Origin: Flectonema sp. DT1601
Taxonomy: Eukaryota > Euglenozoa > Diplonemea > Diplonemida > Diplonemidae
Assembly (NCBI GenBank): GCA_964019425.1
Contig: OZ025788.1
Coordinates: forward strand, 186,001 to 250,000
Direction: 5' to 3'
DNA length: 64,000 bases
The position numbers and the translations under genes were made by a program. Under the pieces are notes generated by a model that saw only the letters and a list, made by a program, of their open reading frames with translations, was not told the DNA's origin and searched no databases. This document shows positions 10,168 to 21,656 of this stretch, piece by piece; the first letter of the stretch is position 1, and the number at the start of each line of letters is the position of its first letter.

Positions 10168-11661
10168 CTAAATGATACCCGGAATGAATAAAGAAGGAAC
10201 ATGTTTCTTATACTGACTCCACACAGTGTTTCCATACTTAGCTGAACACATCTCGTTATCTCGACCAGCTCTGTGGATAAGTAGAATAGCAAAATATATT
10301 GGGTAGAAGTATGTCAGTAGGGTTCCAAATCTGTTTTGTTTTGTTTTCTTCTTTCTCTCAGCTAAAGAGGTTTTCGCTCTCATCAAAACACAAACAACAT
10401 ACCCAGTGAATAATGACCAGCTCAGACCCATTATCCAGTCACCAGTGTAGTTTATCTTTCTAGCCAATCCCCACCAACCAGAGATGAGTAGTTTTCTTTC
10501 AGGTCTGTTGGTTTCCATAGTTTTGAGATGTGAGACAGAAGGATGCTTAGGATCTCTACGAAAGGCATCCTTCTCACTATTAGCGCATCTAAATATTGTA
10601 TATCCGCACAGACACAAAACAGTAAGAACTCCTGCTGTGAACACACTGAAATCAGGATCTCTATCAACGAGGTATCTACACTGAAGTGTGTATGTGAATG
10701 GAACCCATGCCAAGTCACCAAATGTCAACATAAACCCAAGACCATCTGAAGTGATGTCCATTGTTGTTAATATTGCTTGTTCTTGATAGAGAGCGTCCCA
10801 TACGTATAGGCACTGAAGGATGTTGACCTGTTGTTGGTTTTGTTTTTATTCGGCTTATTTTTTTTCGGAAAAGAACAAACAAAAAGTCAACATATGCATA
10901 CCATAACCATTGAAGGTGATACCGTTCCCTGAAGTTGGTATTGCTTTAACATCATAGCGGCATTTATAACAACCCATCCAATCAACCCTGGACGAAGCTC
11001 ACAGAATTCCTTAAAATCAAAATTTCCAATGCGTGGGTTCAATTCCCTCCCAAGAAAGAAATCATAAATTACGTTTCCAGTAGTTCCTCCGTGGGCTAAT
11101 TGTTTGCCTCCGATGAAGGAGCTGGCGTAGAAATAGATGGAAAGGATAATTGAAAACATGCTGGCGGCACATCCCAACTGCAGGTAGTTATCATAAATAT
11201 AAGTAAGGTCAATCACATTGAGATAATGTGATACAGATAGAACAATAATTGATACCCAAAATTGAAGATGTCCACTCATGACGTAAGTCAATCTTTTCTT
11301 AGAGCCACCAGGTGGTAGTAGCACGCCCTCTACTTTCTTTCCAGGAAGGATTCTTTCAAGCAATACCTGTGGAGTTTGATTATTATTATTTTTTTTAAAA
11401 TTGTCGCTAAAATAACAACTCAAAAAAAAAAAAACACACCTGAAATCCGAACCAGCTAAGTATAACCAAGACGGCATCACCAGAAACTAATTCTTGAAAA
11501 TCAACTTTTGGAATTCGTAAAGTGGTCACATCGGCAGCATGCATGCAGTAATCACTATTACAGTTATCATACAGAAATATAATAACAATCGGAAGAGCAA
11601 TCATCGTCATCAAGGCACCGATCGGACCTCCGAACTCATAATGCGGTAATTGGTTCGTCAT
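10168..11661 (-). CDS. ERG24: sterol reductase of the ERG24/TM7SF2 family (probably delta14)
   Basis: Four exons (11661-11440, 11366-10902, 10827-10403, 10330-10168) give 424 residues, the family's usual length. The chain has many membrane segments. Diagnostic motifs are YEFGGPIGAL at the N-terminus, LYVWDALYQEQAILTTMDIT, then DGLGFMLTFGDLAWVPFTY, and near the end GWWGLARKINYTGDW and LLIHRAGRDNEMC. These fit C14 sterol reductase better than 7-dehydrocholesterol reductase (the TTMDIT/DGFGFML type), but the families are close. It reduces a sterol ring double bond with NADPH in the ER, so this organism makes its own sterols. Introns are 73, 74 and 72 nt; the last is stop-free and in frame. All three have complementary ends. 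Confidence 0.92.
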
Positions 11662-12047
11662 GGCTGTACAACTGTGAAATGGAAACTTGTATAAAAGTGT
11701 GTAGTGTAACGTTGAATATAACAATTAAAAACCGATTAGTCAGAATAAAGGTAAATGTTAAGAAAGAAAAATAAAAGAAAACAGGCAAATGATAATTGGC
11801 AGGCGTGAATATCAAAAATTTTCACAAAAAAAAAAAAAAAAAAAAAGGAACAAATATATTATTAGTATATTGCACAACTTGTAAAAGTTAAACAAACCAG
11901 ACGATCTCAAAATAAAAACAAAACTAACAAATCGAAACCGAAAATACGAACATAAACAAAAATTAGCAGTCCGGTGATTTTGCACAAAACCACCTGATCG
12001 TGATGAACAAGACGATCCTTGCAGGACTCTAGTCCCCTGTTAAACAT
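11662..12047. other. intergenic, poly-A 21
   Basis: Contains a 21-A run at 11826-11846, i.e. T-rich on the coding strand just upstream of the sterol reductase. No gene seen. Confidence 0.5.
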
Positions 12048-14054
12048 TTACGAAGATGGAGTTGGTGACAGTCCCGCAGCAATGCGTTCACGTCTTGTAA
12101 GAAAGACCTTCTGAGACAGATGAGGTGGGTATGGAGGAATAGCTGTGCATGACGGAGATGAGTTAGTCGAAGGCGAGATTTCATAATTTCCTCCACTTCT
12201 CACAAGTGGTGATGAACTCACCGACTCCACAGCCTTTGGAGTTCTGTTGCTGATTTGATGGTCTAAAATGTCTGGTAGCAGAACAGCTTCATCTCTTGGA
12301 GTGCTCTGAGGAGTGCTCTGAGGAGTACTTTGAGGAGTACTTTGAGGAGTACTTTGAACAGCAGAAGGGGGTTCGTGTCTTTCTGACTCCTCAATCTCTG
12401 ATTGCATTTTGTCAATTAGTAAAGCTGCTTGTTTTTCTCGAGTGTTGTCAAGTCCGAGGTGGGCATATTTTGCTTCAAGGTGACCCTTCGCCGCGTAAAA
12501 CTCTCGTTTTATTTCTGCACGCTTGGCTGTGTCAGCTTGGACTGAAGCGCTGCGGAGTTCAGCGAGTTTGACTTCCTGTTCTTGGCGGATATCTTTTAGC
12601 TCTTGATGCCTGCGCTCCATTGACTGGCAGCGTTGTATGTGACTCGCTAGCTCTCGTTCACTTGCTTGTTCCGCTACTAACATGGCTTCTTCATAAAGAA
12701 TACGGTCGTGCTTGATACGATCTTTTTCACGTTCCGCAAACAGAACGTTTACTTCATCTTTACTATTTGCATCAATCTCACACTGCCTTGCAGCAATCCT
12801 TGCCTCTAGTGTCCAGACTCCAGGAGTCGTTGAGTATAAATCTTCTTCAGTTCGATTCCCTCCCGCCAAAGATTCATTTAAATCTGTCCCCGTTACAGTA
12901 CCTAATCCTAGTAAGACGGGATCTTTGAGAGGTGATGGAGCGAGTACTCGTTCGTGTCTAAATTTGTTTAGTTCGCGTTCAAGTTCTGCTCGTTCGGTTT
13001 GAGCTATTTTAAGAGATGTGTCGTGTAGGGTGCTCAATTCTGATTTGATTGTTGTTTCAAATTCTCGTTTGTCCTTTGCAAGTAAAGCCCTCTTCAACTG
13101 CCACTGCAGCTCAATAAAAATATTATTCTCGGACACCTCGATGTCGTGACGGACTCTGACCTCTTCACTCTCTGCGTTATTATCATATTTCTCTAAGGTT
13201 GGTAACACTGATAACATTCTATCAGCTAGTAAAGACAACTGACTACGAAGTTGATCATTATGCTTGTTCTGTGTGTTTATATATAATGTAAAGGTTTCCC
13301 TTCGCTTTCTTTCTTCACCAACCAAGTGCTGAATCTGTTTGTGCAGAGACAGGTTTTGACGTTGTAATTCAGAAATAAGCGACATCAAGTTCGAATCCGT
13401 ACAAGGGTGATTTTTAGGATGAGAAGAAGTTGAAGGAGCTTGATTGATAGGAGTTGCTTCAGATATTACAGGAAGAGGTACACTACTACTCGTAACGGTT
13501 GCAGATGGTTCTTGACTACAAGACTTTGATTTATTGATAAACGGCAGAGTACTACTTCGTTCTGATAATTTAAATATTTTCTTATTACTCACCACCGTTG
13601 ACGTACTTTGAGATCTACACAACTCAGGTAGTAATGTAGAAGTACCACTACTATCAGTCATCTGTGACGCATCAAGCACGTCTTGAATTACATCACTCTC
13701 GCATATATTGTAAGGCGATGCCATCATTCGATTTCGCACATTCGGATTGGCACCAGCGGATACTAAAAGTTTGACCATCGAAACATCATCTTGTTGAACT
13801 GCGTAGTGAAGTGCTGTGTTGCCTTCAATGTCTTGTGAGTGAACATCGACACCCCACGCTAGTAAGTGTCTAACAATTAACTGATGATTGTGTATTACTG
13901 CTTTGTGAATTACTCTTTGTCCCGTTACAGTCTCTTCATCTTCTAAATATTTGCTGTGATATTCAAAGGAATCTCTCCATGCGAGTAACCAACCAGAGTC
14001 TCCATCAGATGCTGCTTTCCTTATGACGGCCGTTATACAGTCAGTGCGGCTCAT
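12048..14054 (-). CDS. ankyrin-repeat and coiled-coil protein
   Basis: Single exon, 668 residues. Residues about 43-115 form two to three ankyrin repeats (IHKAVIHNHQLIVRHLLAWG, then GNTALHYAVQQDDVSMVKLLVSAGAN). After a Ser-rich linker, residues about 215-560 are strongly helical and charged, typical of a long coiled coil (AELERELNKFRHER, MERRHQELKDIRQEQEVKLAELR). The tail is Ser/Pro-rich and includes five copies of STPQ encoded by a 12-bp tandem repeat. The N-terminus begins directly with a helical cap and no signal peptide. It probably acts as a scaffold; the partner is unknown. The ATG at 14054 is the only reasonable start. Confidence 0.82.
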   Translation of the reverse strand: MSRTDCITAVIRKAASDGDSGWLLAWRDSFEYHSKYLEDEETVTGQRVIHKAVIHNHQLIVRHLLAWGVDVHSQDIEGNTALHYAVQQDDVSMVKLLVSAGANPNVRNRMMASPYNICESDVIQDVLDASQMTDSSGTSTLLPELCRSQSTSTVVSNKKIFKLSERSSTLPFINKSKSCSQEPSATVTSSSVPLPVISEATPINQAPSTSSHPKNHPCTDSNLMSLISELQRQNLSLHKQIQHLVGEERKRRETFTLYINTQNKHNDQLRSQLSLLADRMLSVLPTLEKYDNNAESEEVRVRHDIEVSENNIFIELQWQLKRALLAKDKREFETTIKSELSTLHDTSLKIAQTERAELERELNKFRHERVLAPSPLKDPVLLGLGTVTGTDLNESLAGGNRTEEDLYSTTPGVWTLEARIAARQCEIDANSKDEVNVLFAEREKDRIKHDRILYEEAMLVAEQASERELASHIQRCQSMERRHQELKDIRQEQEVKLAELRSASVQADTAKRAEIKREFYAAKGHLEAKYAHLGLDNTREKQAALLIDKMQSEIEESERHEPPSAVQSTPQSTPQSTPQSTPQSTPRDEAVLLPDILDHQISNRTPKAVESVSSSPLVRSGGNYEISPSTNSSPSCTAIPPYPPHLSQKVFLTRRERIAAGLSPTPSS
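12298..12357 (-). repeat. 12-bp minisatellite encoding STPQ x5
   Basis: Five consecutive 12-bp units, GGAGTGCTCTGA twice then GGAGTACTTTGA three times on the + strand. They encode Ser-Thr-Pro-Gln five times in the ankyrin gene. The two unit types differ by two silent changes, showing recent block duplication. Confidence 0.9.
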
Positions 14055-14890
14055 GTGTAACTGTAATGGTAAAGTAATAAGAATTATTAAAGCTCATCGC
14101 TATCTTTTGCTAATGGGATACGCTGTTTTGATGAATAAGGTTTTACACAACGACTGTTAATTGCCCACCGCAGTTTATGCGACGAAAAAATATAAATAAG
14201 AAATCTAAAAAAGCTAATCTTCCACAGAAAGACAGCAACCCGAGGAAATATCGGGTGTTTTTAACAAAAAAAAGTACACCAGAGATTGGGAAATATTAAT
14301 GAAAAGAGGAGGAGAATCTAAATATTTTTTTTTTCTTTTCTTTTTTTTTTTTTCCCCTTCCCGAGCTAAGTTGTTTCTTTGCTTCTATTCTTCTTTTTTT
14401 TTTTTTCTTCTTGTAATTTTCATTTTCTTTATTCGTATTTTTTGTCCTGTTCTAAACATCGAAAAAAAAAGAAATTCAGCATTTCTTCTTGTTCATAACA
14501 TTACTGCGTTTTCTCGCAGTTTAAACAACTACAACGGCAGAAGGGGAAAAAAAAAGGTTTTTAACAACGGGTTGAGGAGGGAAGGGGAATGAAGACGGCA
14601 GAAGCCCAAGTCACCTTTAGAACAAAAACGCAAAAACAAATATAAAGACTGGGCCCCGAAAAGGAAAAGAAAAAAAACAGGCAAAATATTGCCCTCTATG
14701 ACAACCGATGAAGAAGAAATGTTTTGATTTACGAATACCAGTAAACCTTTTTATGACAACAACAAAAAGAGAAGGGGGGGAATAAAAAATAGAAACAAGG
14801 GGAAATAATCAGCTCAAAGGAACCGCGGACATCGTAAGAAGTCGAACTCATTAAAGGCGAATCGAATAGTTCAGAATCTATCTGAAATAA
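14055..14890. other. intergenic, T- and A-rich
   Basis: Low-complexity A/T sequence with T-runs near 14325-14356 and 14394-14408 and A/G-rich patches near 14640-14800. No gene seen. Confidence 0.5.
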
Positions 14891-16108
14891 TTATAACGAA
14901 GGAAGTGCTGGTAACGATGTCGGTGAGAGATCGCCTCGTCTTCTTCTGATTGTCGGAGGTGTTTGAGTCGGACTTGGAGACGGAGAACACAATGACGTCG
15001 CTGCTCGTTTGTGCATGGCAGCAGCGATCGAATGTGGTAAGTTAGGAAGTTCCTTCTTTTGAAAGCGTTTCGGACAAGTTCTCAAAAAAGTAATCGCACA
15101 GTCTTTTAAACTCATTGGGTCTAAGTTGATCTCAACATAACTGTTGACGTAACCATTTCCTGTAACACATCCACCAAATGTCATAATAGTATTGCGCCAC
15201 ATTACTGTTGTTGGACGTGTTCGTCCTCCAAATTTAATTTTATGAGAAATAGGTTTCCACTCCAAAGTCTCCAAATCAAGTTGATGAGAGTCTTCTAAAT
15301 AAGAATAAGCACCACCACAGAAGACAGCCATCACATTGTTTGCAATAACACTTGCTGAACACATTCTATTCCCTGGTGGAGTACCAGTCACTGGGAGAAG
15401 TCTCGACGACATCGTCACAAGGTTTAGTTCATAAACATCATTCAGAAACCCAGCAGTACCCTCAGCTCTACCACCAAATATGTACATGTTACCCTTCTTA
15501 CCCATCACTCCTGTATGGTATATTCTAGGACAAGGTGAATTGCCTAAGAATGAAGCTTCAACCCATCTTTCAGTGATTAAGTCTAATTCCCATAAGTCAT
15601 TAAACATTAGAGAGTCGTCTTGTCCTCCTCCAAAGACGTACATTGAGTTGTTGTAAACAACTGATGTGTGTCCCTTACGTCTGTTTGGTAAGTTGGCAGA
15701 ACTCCCTGGATGGATGTTCATCCAAGTAAGTGTTTTTAAGTCGAGATACCACGTATCATTTAACCAACAGTTGTGGACTCCTCCACGGGCTTCAACACCT
15801 CCGAAGATGTACATTTTGTCATCGTGTACAACAGCTGTGTGTCCAGCACGAGGGCTGGGTCCGATATTCAGGGGGTGGATTCGTTCCCATGTCTTGTTCA
15901 TAAAGTGATAGTTCCAAAGGTCTCCATGACAGCCGTCATCACGACCACCAAATAAAACCATTTTATCTCCATACAGTACTGCCGTATGACCAAACCTTGG
16001 ACATGGTGCTCCCGATAGCTCCTTTGTCTCATACCCTCCAATGTGCTGATTGAAAAGCATTTCTGCTTCCTCCCGATCTCTGACGGGGCTTACCAATGAC
16101 ATGTTCAT
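14891..16108 (-). CDS. kelch-repeat protein
   Basis: Single exon, 405 residues. Six kelch repeats cover about residues 35-330; each has the hydrophobic-strand plus GG pattern (VLFGGRDDG, YIFGGVEAR, YVFGGGQDD, YIFGGRAEG, AVFCGGAYS, MTFGGCVTG) with conserved HT before and W/Y after. Six blades make one beta-propeller. There is no BTB, F-box or kinase domain, so it is a stand-alone propeller. The tail is basic, Ser/Pro-rich and contains RRRRGD. Likely a protein-interaction scaffold; partner unknown. The fifth repeat has FCGG in place of FGG. The start is ATG at 16108; a second ATG two codons on is also possible. Confidence 0.9.
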   Translation of the reverse strand: MNMSLVSPVRDREEAEMLFNQHIGGYETKELSGAPCPRFGHTAVLYGDKMVLFGGRDDGCHGDLWNYHFMNKTWERIHPLNIGPSPRAGHTAVVHDDKMYIFGGVEARGGVHNCWLNDTWYLDLKTLTWMNIHPGSSANLPNRRKGHTSVVYNNSMYVFGGGQDDSLMFNDLWELDLITERWVEASFLGNSPCPRIYHTGVMGKKGNMYIFGGRAEGTAGFLNDVYELNLVTMSSRLLPVTGTPPGNRMCSASVIANNVMAVFCGGAYSYLEDSHQLDLETLEWKPISHKIKFGGRTRPTTVMWRNTIMTFGGCVTGNGYVNSYVEINLDPMSLKDCAITFLRTCPKRFQKKELPNLPHSIAAAMHKRAATSLCSPSPSPTQTPPTIRRRRGDLSPTSLPALPSL

Positions 16109-16261
16109 CTAAACTGACTGTAAATGAATTAAAGAATATTTTAATAACATAATTATCAACTATCTATTTCTACTAAGACCCTTGTTAATATAAGGGATCG
16201 ATGAACTGAATCAGATGCCGTGTAACTAAGTAGTCTATTCTGGTTTTAGTTGAAGAATGCA

Positions 16262-16581
16262 TCAAAGCTCATTAACGAAAACCTTTTTCACTCCATTCGC
16301 ACCAAAGTATGAAGTTGTAATCAGATTTGGATAACTATCTCCGCAGCTACCTGATTTCATCCCGTGGCGTTTTAGACTTTTCGCAGAATTCCTACTCGTC
16401 AACTTTTGAACACAAGTATTGCCGTCACTCTTAATGCGGTGATAGGAAGTTAGTTCTTCCAACTGCTTGTTGTTTTTTTTATTCTTATCGGTGATGGAAT
16501 CGAATGGGTCAGAAAAAAAAAACGTACCTCGAGATTTCCTTCAGTCGGCATCGCGGGTAATCCGCTGTTTATAGCCTGCAT
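16262..16581 (-). CDS. small two-exon gene, 84 residues
   Basis: Exon 1 (16581-16528) reads MQAINSGLPAMPTEGNLE; exon 2 (16462-16262) continues LEELTSYHRIK. The 65-nt intron starts GTACGT and ends AAGCAG; its T10 tract near the start can pair with an A8 tract near the end. The product is hydrophilic, rich in Ser, Asn and Lys, with no signal or membrane segment. No family recognised. It lies about 150 nt upstream of the kelch gene on the same strand. Support comes from clean splice signals and frame; a homologue would make it certain. Confidence 0.5.
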
Positions 16582-17611
16582 GTCTACGTGTAAGATCTAT
16601 GATGGTGGTAGAATAGTATAATATAAAAACAACGTGAATCTCATTTCAAAACCTTTCCAGTCTTTTTTTTTTTTTTTTTTTTTCCCAAAGAAATTAGTTG
16701 CCTAAACCAATTGTCTGTTTTTATTTACTGTTGCCTTGTCTGTAATCTTCTCTTTTTGATTTTGTTTTGTTTTGTATTGTTTTGTATTGTATTGTTTTTC
16801 TTTTTGTTTTTTTTTTTTTTTTTGAAAAAAAAAATTTCCTGAGACACTCACGAAGAAAAAGAATCATCGCCGATCGTAGCTGCTACAACATCGCAGAGAG
16901 GAAGGAACTTCTTTTCCTAAACAACACTAATGAAATACGTAAAGACAAGCAGCTTCTTCTCTTTGGTTATTGTTAGTTTCCCCTTTTTCTTTATATTAAA
17001 ATGGTACAGTGTAGAAAGAGTCAAGAGCATAAGAAAGAAAGGAAATTAGAGGAAAGAAAATAAGTGATGCTCTAATGCAGATCAGCTCGCAGTAAAAAAA
17101 TACAATTCTGTCGGGATTTTATGTTCCCAGAAAACACTTTTTTTTTTTTTTTTTTTTTTTTTTGTATGGATCGTCGGGTTCCCTCCCACTTTCACACTTC
17201 GTTACTGAGGAATTATTCCAAAAAAAACAAAAAAAAAAAAAGAGAAGATCAGTGCGGAGGTTACTTTTTTTTTTTTTTTCATTTTGTACTAACAATTTGA
17301 TATGATTTGTGTACACACAGTCTTCAAACAAATATCGTAACTACTACAGCTTGCTTTCTCGTCACCTTCTGGTAGAGAACATGCTCTTTACTTGCCTCCT
17401 GCGAAGGCTGCCCAACTGAGGTTTCTTCCATCACCACCTTTTTGGTTTTTTTAGATTTATTGAGTACTTTATTATAATAACGATTGAATTAAACAACAAA
17501 GAAATGATATAAGTGAGAAAAAGGAGGAGTCGATCTTTAAAAATGTAATAAAATAAAATGAAACAAGAGAATCAGGTTCCCTGATGAATAATTTCATTTG
17601 GGGTGTATGTT
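16582..17611. other. intergenic, homopolymer-rich
   Basis: T-runs at about 16663-16683, 16807-16823, 17138-17163 (26 T) and 17265-17279. Everything else is A/T-rich; frames found here are low-complexity. Confidence 0.5.
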
Positions 17612-20600
17612 TTAAAATCGGCTGCGATGAATTTGTGCTCCGCATTTGTCCTTCCCTTCATACGGTCGCTTCTGCATCCAACGATCTTGTGGTTGCGAGT
17701 GTCGTGATGTCGGCACTATTGGAAACTGGGCTGTTTAATTACAAAATACAGAAAAGGACCCAAGTGCGTATTCAAAAAGGAAAGGGACTTAGAGAGCTTT
17801 GTTTCGCAAGTTAAGGAAGGGGCGATAAATTGCAATAAAAGAAGGTACTGGTTAAGTATGAAAAAGAGTAGTCGGTAGACATACCACGTGAGCCGCCACT
17901 GTTGCCGCCGAAGCCTTTGTTGCCTTTTCCCTTGCCGCCGCCTCCACTATTATTACCGTAATTTCCTCCTCCTCCACCACCACCACCACCACCTCCAAAA
18001 TTACCCTGGTTGCCGTATCCTCCACCCGAGTTGTTGTTGTAACGATCACCACCACCCCACCCTCCCTTCTTTCCCTTCTTACCTGCTTTGATCTGCTGTT
18101 GCTTTTCCCAAGCATCCTGTCGCTTTTCTCGTTGCTCATTGTAGTAAGAGTCGAGGAATTGTTTTGGGTATTGATGTCTTGGTTTAGGGTCCTGTTGTTG
18201 TAATATTTATAGGGTGACTTATCAAGGGAGTAAATGTAATTAATACTAAGGTACGAATACTTTAACCTTTGAGTGTCCGTAACAATAAGAAAAAAGACAA
18301 ACCTTATGTCCCTCAGGTGAGAAAAACATTTGAACAGCATCTCTGCTACGCATGAACCCACGGAACTTGTCTTGGAAGGTTTTGAGATTTGGGATGACAA
18401 CCTCCGACTTCAAAAGTGAGCCGTCAGCAATCTTACTAACCTCTGCTTCGATATGTGCCCTGACCTCTGGGTGGACTAATTGTCTATCGACTTGACCGAA
18501 TGCTGCTATTAGAGCTGTTCCTATTTCAGTTGGGACCATGTACCGACCTTGACCTGGTTCTGGTTCTTTTATTTTTTTATGATCAAGTTGACGACCGAAT
18601 GCTCGACCATAACCGAATGCGTCACCACAGACGATAACATATTTTCGATCACAGATATTCTGAACGTGTTGAGGGATGGAAGCATCCGTACCAACACCAT
18701 TCTTGTCCATCTCAGCAATGAGATTAGACTCTGTTAAGTATGATGGTGGCTTAGTCCAGTCAGCATTTTTATTACAATAGGATATTGATGCGGGTGACCC
18801 TCTTTGAATATTTAATGAAGTCTCAAGAGATGGGTCTCTCAGTAAAGCTGGATCTATGTTCCTCGTCATCCAAGGCATTGCAGATATAAATCCTCTTTCA
18901 GATATCTGATACCTCTTTGTGATGAATGTTTCACCAGCTACAACAAATGAATAAGTTAAAACACTGTACCTACAACTAGTCATCAGTGATCCGAGAAATG
19001 TTTTAAAGACAAGTTCGTATAATTTCCAATCCTGACCAGTCAATTCCCTCCTATCAGCGTACCGTGTTGGTGTGATTGGAGGATGGTCACCAACATCAAG
19101 ACCTGAAGTAGGTACTTGTACCTTTCCTAATTGTTGAACTGTTCTACCCCAGATAGGGTGTCGTGAATGTTCTTGTAGTATACTATTAACATCAAATGAT
19201 AAAGGATATCTTGTACTCTCTGTTCTTGGGTAAGATATATACCCACTAGTGTAAAGCTTCTCAGCAATTTTCATACACTTCTGAGGTGAGATTCCCAACC
19301 CCGAAGAAGCACCTTTCAGAAGCTGAACTGTATTCAACGCAACCGGGCTTCTTAAACTGTGTGAAGATTGCTCTACGTCTGTACACTGAATTCGAGGGTT
19401 TGCAGATGCCTGACGATCAATGCGCTCGACTACTTCTCTGTCAGTTGTGGTTCCCCTTTTCCAAGTTGCGGTGATGCCTAAGTCAAGTTGGAGTGATATT
19501 TCCCAATACTGCTGAGGTTTAAAATTCATAATTTCTTTATGTCTTTCAACACAAAACCACAAACACGGAGACTGACAAGGTCCATAAGAAATAACCTTAA
19601 TACTTGGATCTCCCCACTTTTCTTGAGCAAGATGACGCACACTTCTACAAAGGAATCGAGTGAAGGCAACACCAATTTTGAGATCAAGTTCTTGACGAGC
19701 ATCTACCGCCAGTGATAAGTTTACATCAGGTCTCACTAAGTTATTAAATGCGCTATTCAATTCAATATTAGTAATGGCACTAAACCTAGCTCTGTAGATA
19801 CTGCTATCGTCAGGGAATTGTTCTCTTGTAACACTTATGACTTCGTAACCAATATTTTCACCCTCTCTGTCACAATCTAACCATAATACGAGGTTGTCAC
19901 AGCCTTCAGATTCGTTTTGGAGGTGGTCGACGACTTTGACTTTGGAGCTGGTTTCTTCTAACTTTTTAACTGTTTTGTGATCAAATAAATCAATCTCATC
20001 GATACGCCTGCGAGGTCTGTCATCAGGTTGTTGATCACCTCGAGTACTTCCTTCAAAGTCTAATCCGAAAATGTGACCGACAACAGACGTTACTCTAAAA
20101 GTACAGTGTTGACCTGTTGGAGGGAATACCGAAGTAAACTCATGAACCATCAATCCTCGTCCAATTCCTTTTCGAGTGCGCATTCGACCACCTGAAAGCT
20201 CATTAGCAATAGCTTGGGCTACACTTGGTTTTTCAGCCACCATCAGAACCTTTGGTCCACCTTGACCACCGTATGACCTGCTATGATTAGCAAGAGGATA
20301 CAATGACATAAGTTCATAGTACATCTTTCTATTGTAATTAAGTTGTCTTTTTACGAAATGGTTTGGTTCGGTTCCATTCGCTTTGCGAGTTCCATCTGGT
20401 AGTGGGTTGGTGAGAACCTGATGAGTGACATTCATTTCATCAAGTTTTGATAAGAATTCACTCGAAACACTCGGATCTTCTTTACGTTGATCTCTAAGTA
20501 ATTCAGTAATGTGTTGATAACCTCGACACATGTTAACGAGAGCGTTTTGATCTTTTAATAAACCACGAGCACGAGTGCGAGTAGCCTGAGTAAAGCCACG

Positions 20601-21306
20601 ACTGTGATCAGGGTTAGGTAGAACTTGTCTAATGGTACTTTCCATATCTGAGTAAGCAATTGGTTCAATGTATTGATTAACAGGAGGGAGTACTGTAACA
20701 GGGTCTCCTTTTGGTGGTGGTGAGTTGCTTTGTTGATTCTGTTGGTAGTCACCCTTTCCAAAGCCACCACCACTTCCTTTTCCCCCCTTCCAACCACCTC
20801 CCTGCTGATGCGCTTGAAAACCACCGCCTTTACCTTTCCCTCCGCTTCCCTTATCCCCACCCTGCATTGGTCTTGGTCCCGAAGGCAACGGTGGTTGCGA
20901 TGCCGGAGGATGAGTCAATGGAGGAGCGTTGTTATTATTATTACCTCCCGTCGTTGGAGGAGGAGTAAAAGTATTAGGGCTGCCAGCGTGTGCTCCAAAA
21001 CCTTGGCGATCGCCACCCTTTCGCTGCTGGGCAGCTGGTGGAGGTGGAGTTGACTGTGTTTTAGCACCCCCAAAGAAAGAAATGATATTCCGTTCAGGCT
21101 CTCGAGGAGGTTCTGGTTGACTGTGTCGCGAATGTTGTTGTTGCTGCTGCTGAGGTTGCTGCCGTTGTTGTTGTTGGTGTTGTTGTTGTTGTTGTTGTTG
21201 TTGTTGCTGTTGTCTTTGCGCAGGCTGCTGTTGTTGCGGTAGCTGTTGCTGTTGTTGCTGCTGTTGTTGTTGTTGTTGTTGTTGCTGCTGTTGCTGTTGT
21301 TGTTGT

Positions 21307-21369
<63 letters not shown>

Positions 21370-21656
21370 TGTTGGAGTTGTTGTTGTTGTTGCTGCAGTT
21401 GCTGAAGCTGTTGGAGTTGCTGTTGATATTGCGCAGGCTGCATCTGTTGTTGTCCCGCAAAACCCTTTCCACCCTGCGACTGCTGTGCCTGTTGCTGTTG
21501 GTAAACAGCTGCTGGCACCTGCACAACCTGCTGCTGTTGCTGTTGTGGCATCACACCCGGCTGTTGAATAATCTGCTGCGGCAACTGCAGTCCTACTTGG
21601 CCAAGACCTAGCCCACTACCCTGCAGCTGCATGAAGGGTAAATTCCCACCAAACAT
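17612..21656 (-). CDS. TOP3B: DNA/RNA topoisomerase III-beta with polyQ N-terminus and RGG-type tail
   Basis: Three exons (21656-18303, 18191-17885, 17730-17612) give 1,259 residues, about 400 more than human TOP3B (862). Residues 1-200 are Gln-rich with long pure Q runs; 200-330 are Gly/Pro/Gln-rich. The TOPRIM domain starts at about 465 (VLMVAEKPSVAQA) and carries the metal-binding DCDREGEN at about 594. The type IA active-site Tyr is in YISYPRTESTRYP at about 810, and GVGTDASIPQH at about 990 is also conserved. The tail is a Gly/Asn-rich, RGG-like run (about residues 1170-1220) ending in a short basic exon. The family changes DNA topology and, uniquely, RNA, through a covalent 5'-tyrosyl intermediate; its RGG box binds RNA and TDRD3. 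Catalytic residues are intact. Introns are 111 and 154 nt. Confidence 0.94.
21133..21430 (-). repeat. CAA/CAG tract encoding polyglutamine
   Basis: Nearly uninterrupted mix of CAA and CAG on the coding strand, encoding most of the N-terminal polyQ of TOP3B. Mixed codons limit slippage, but the tract is long enough to vary between individuals. Confidence 0.9.

Noticed and set aside
17852-18400. 182-codon - strand frame ending in Val/Glu runs
   Set aside because: Out-of-frame reading of the Gly-rich TOP3B tail; the spliced frame is better supported.
21246-21611. 121-codon + strand frame of almost pure leucine
   Set aside because: Reverse-strand shadow of the TOP3B polyglutamine codons.
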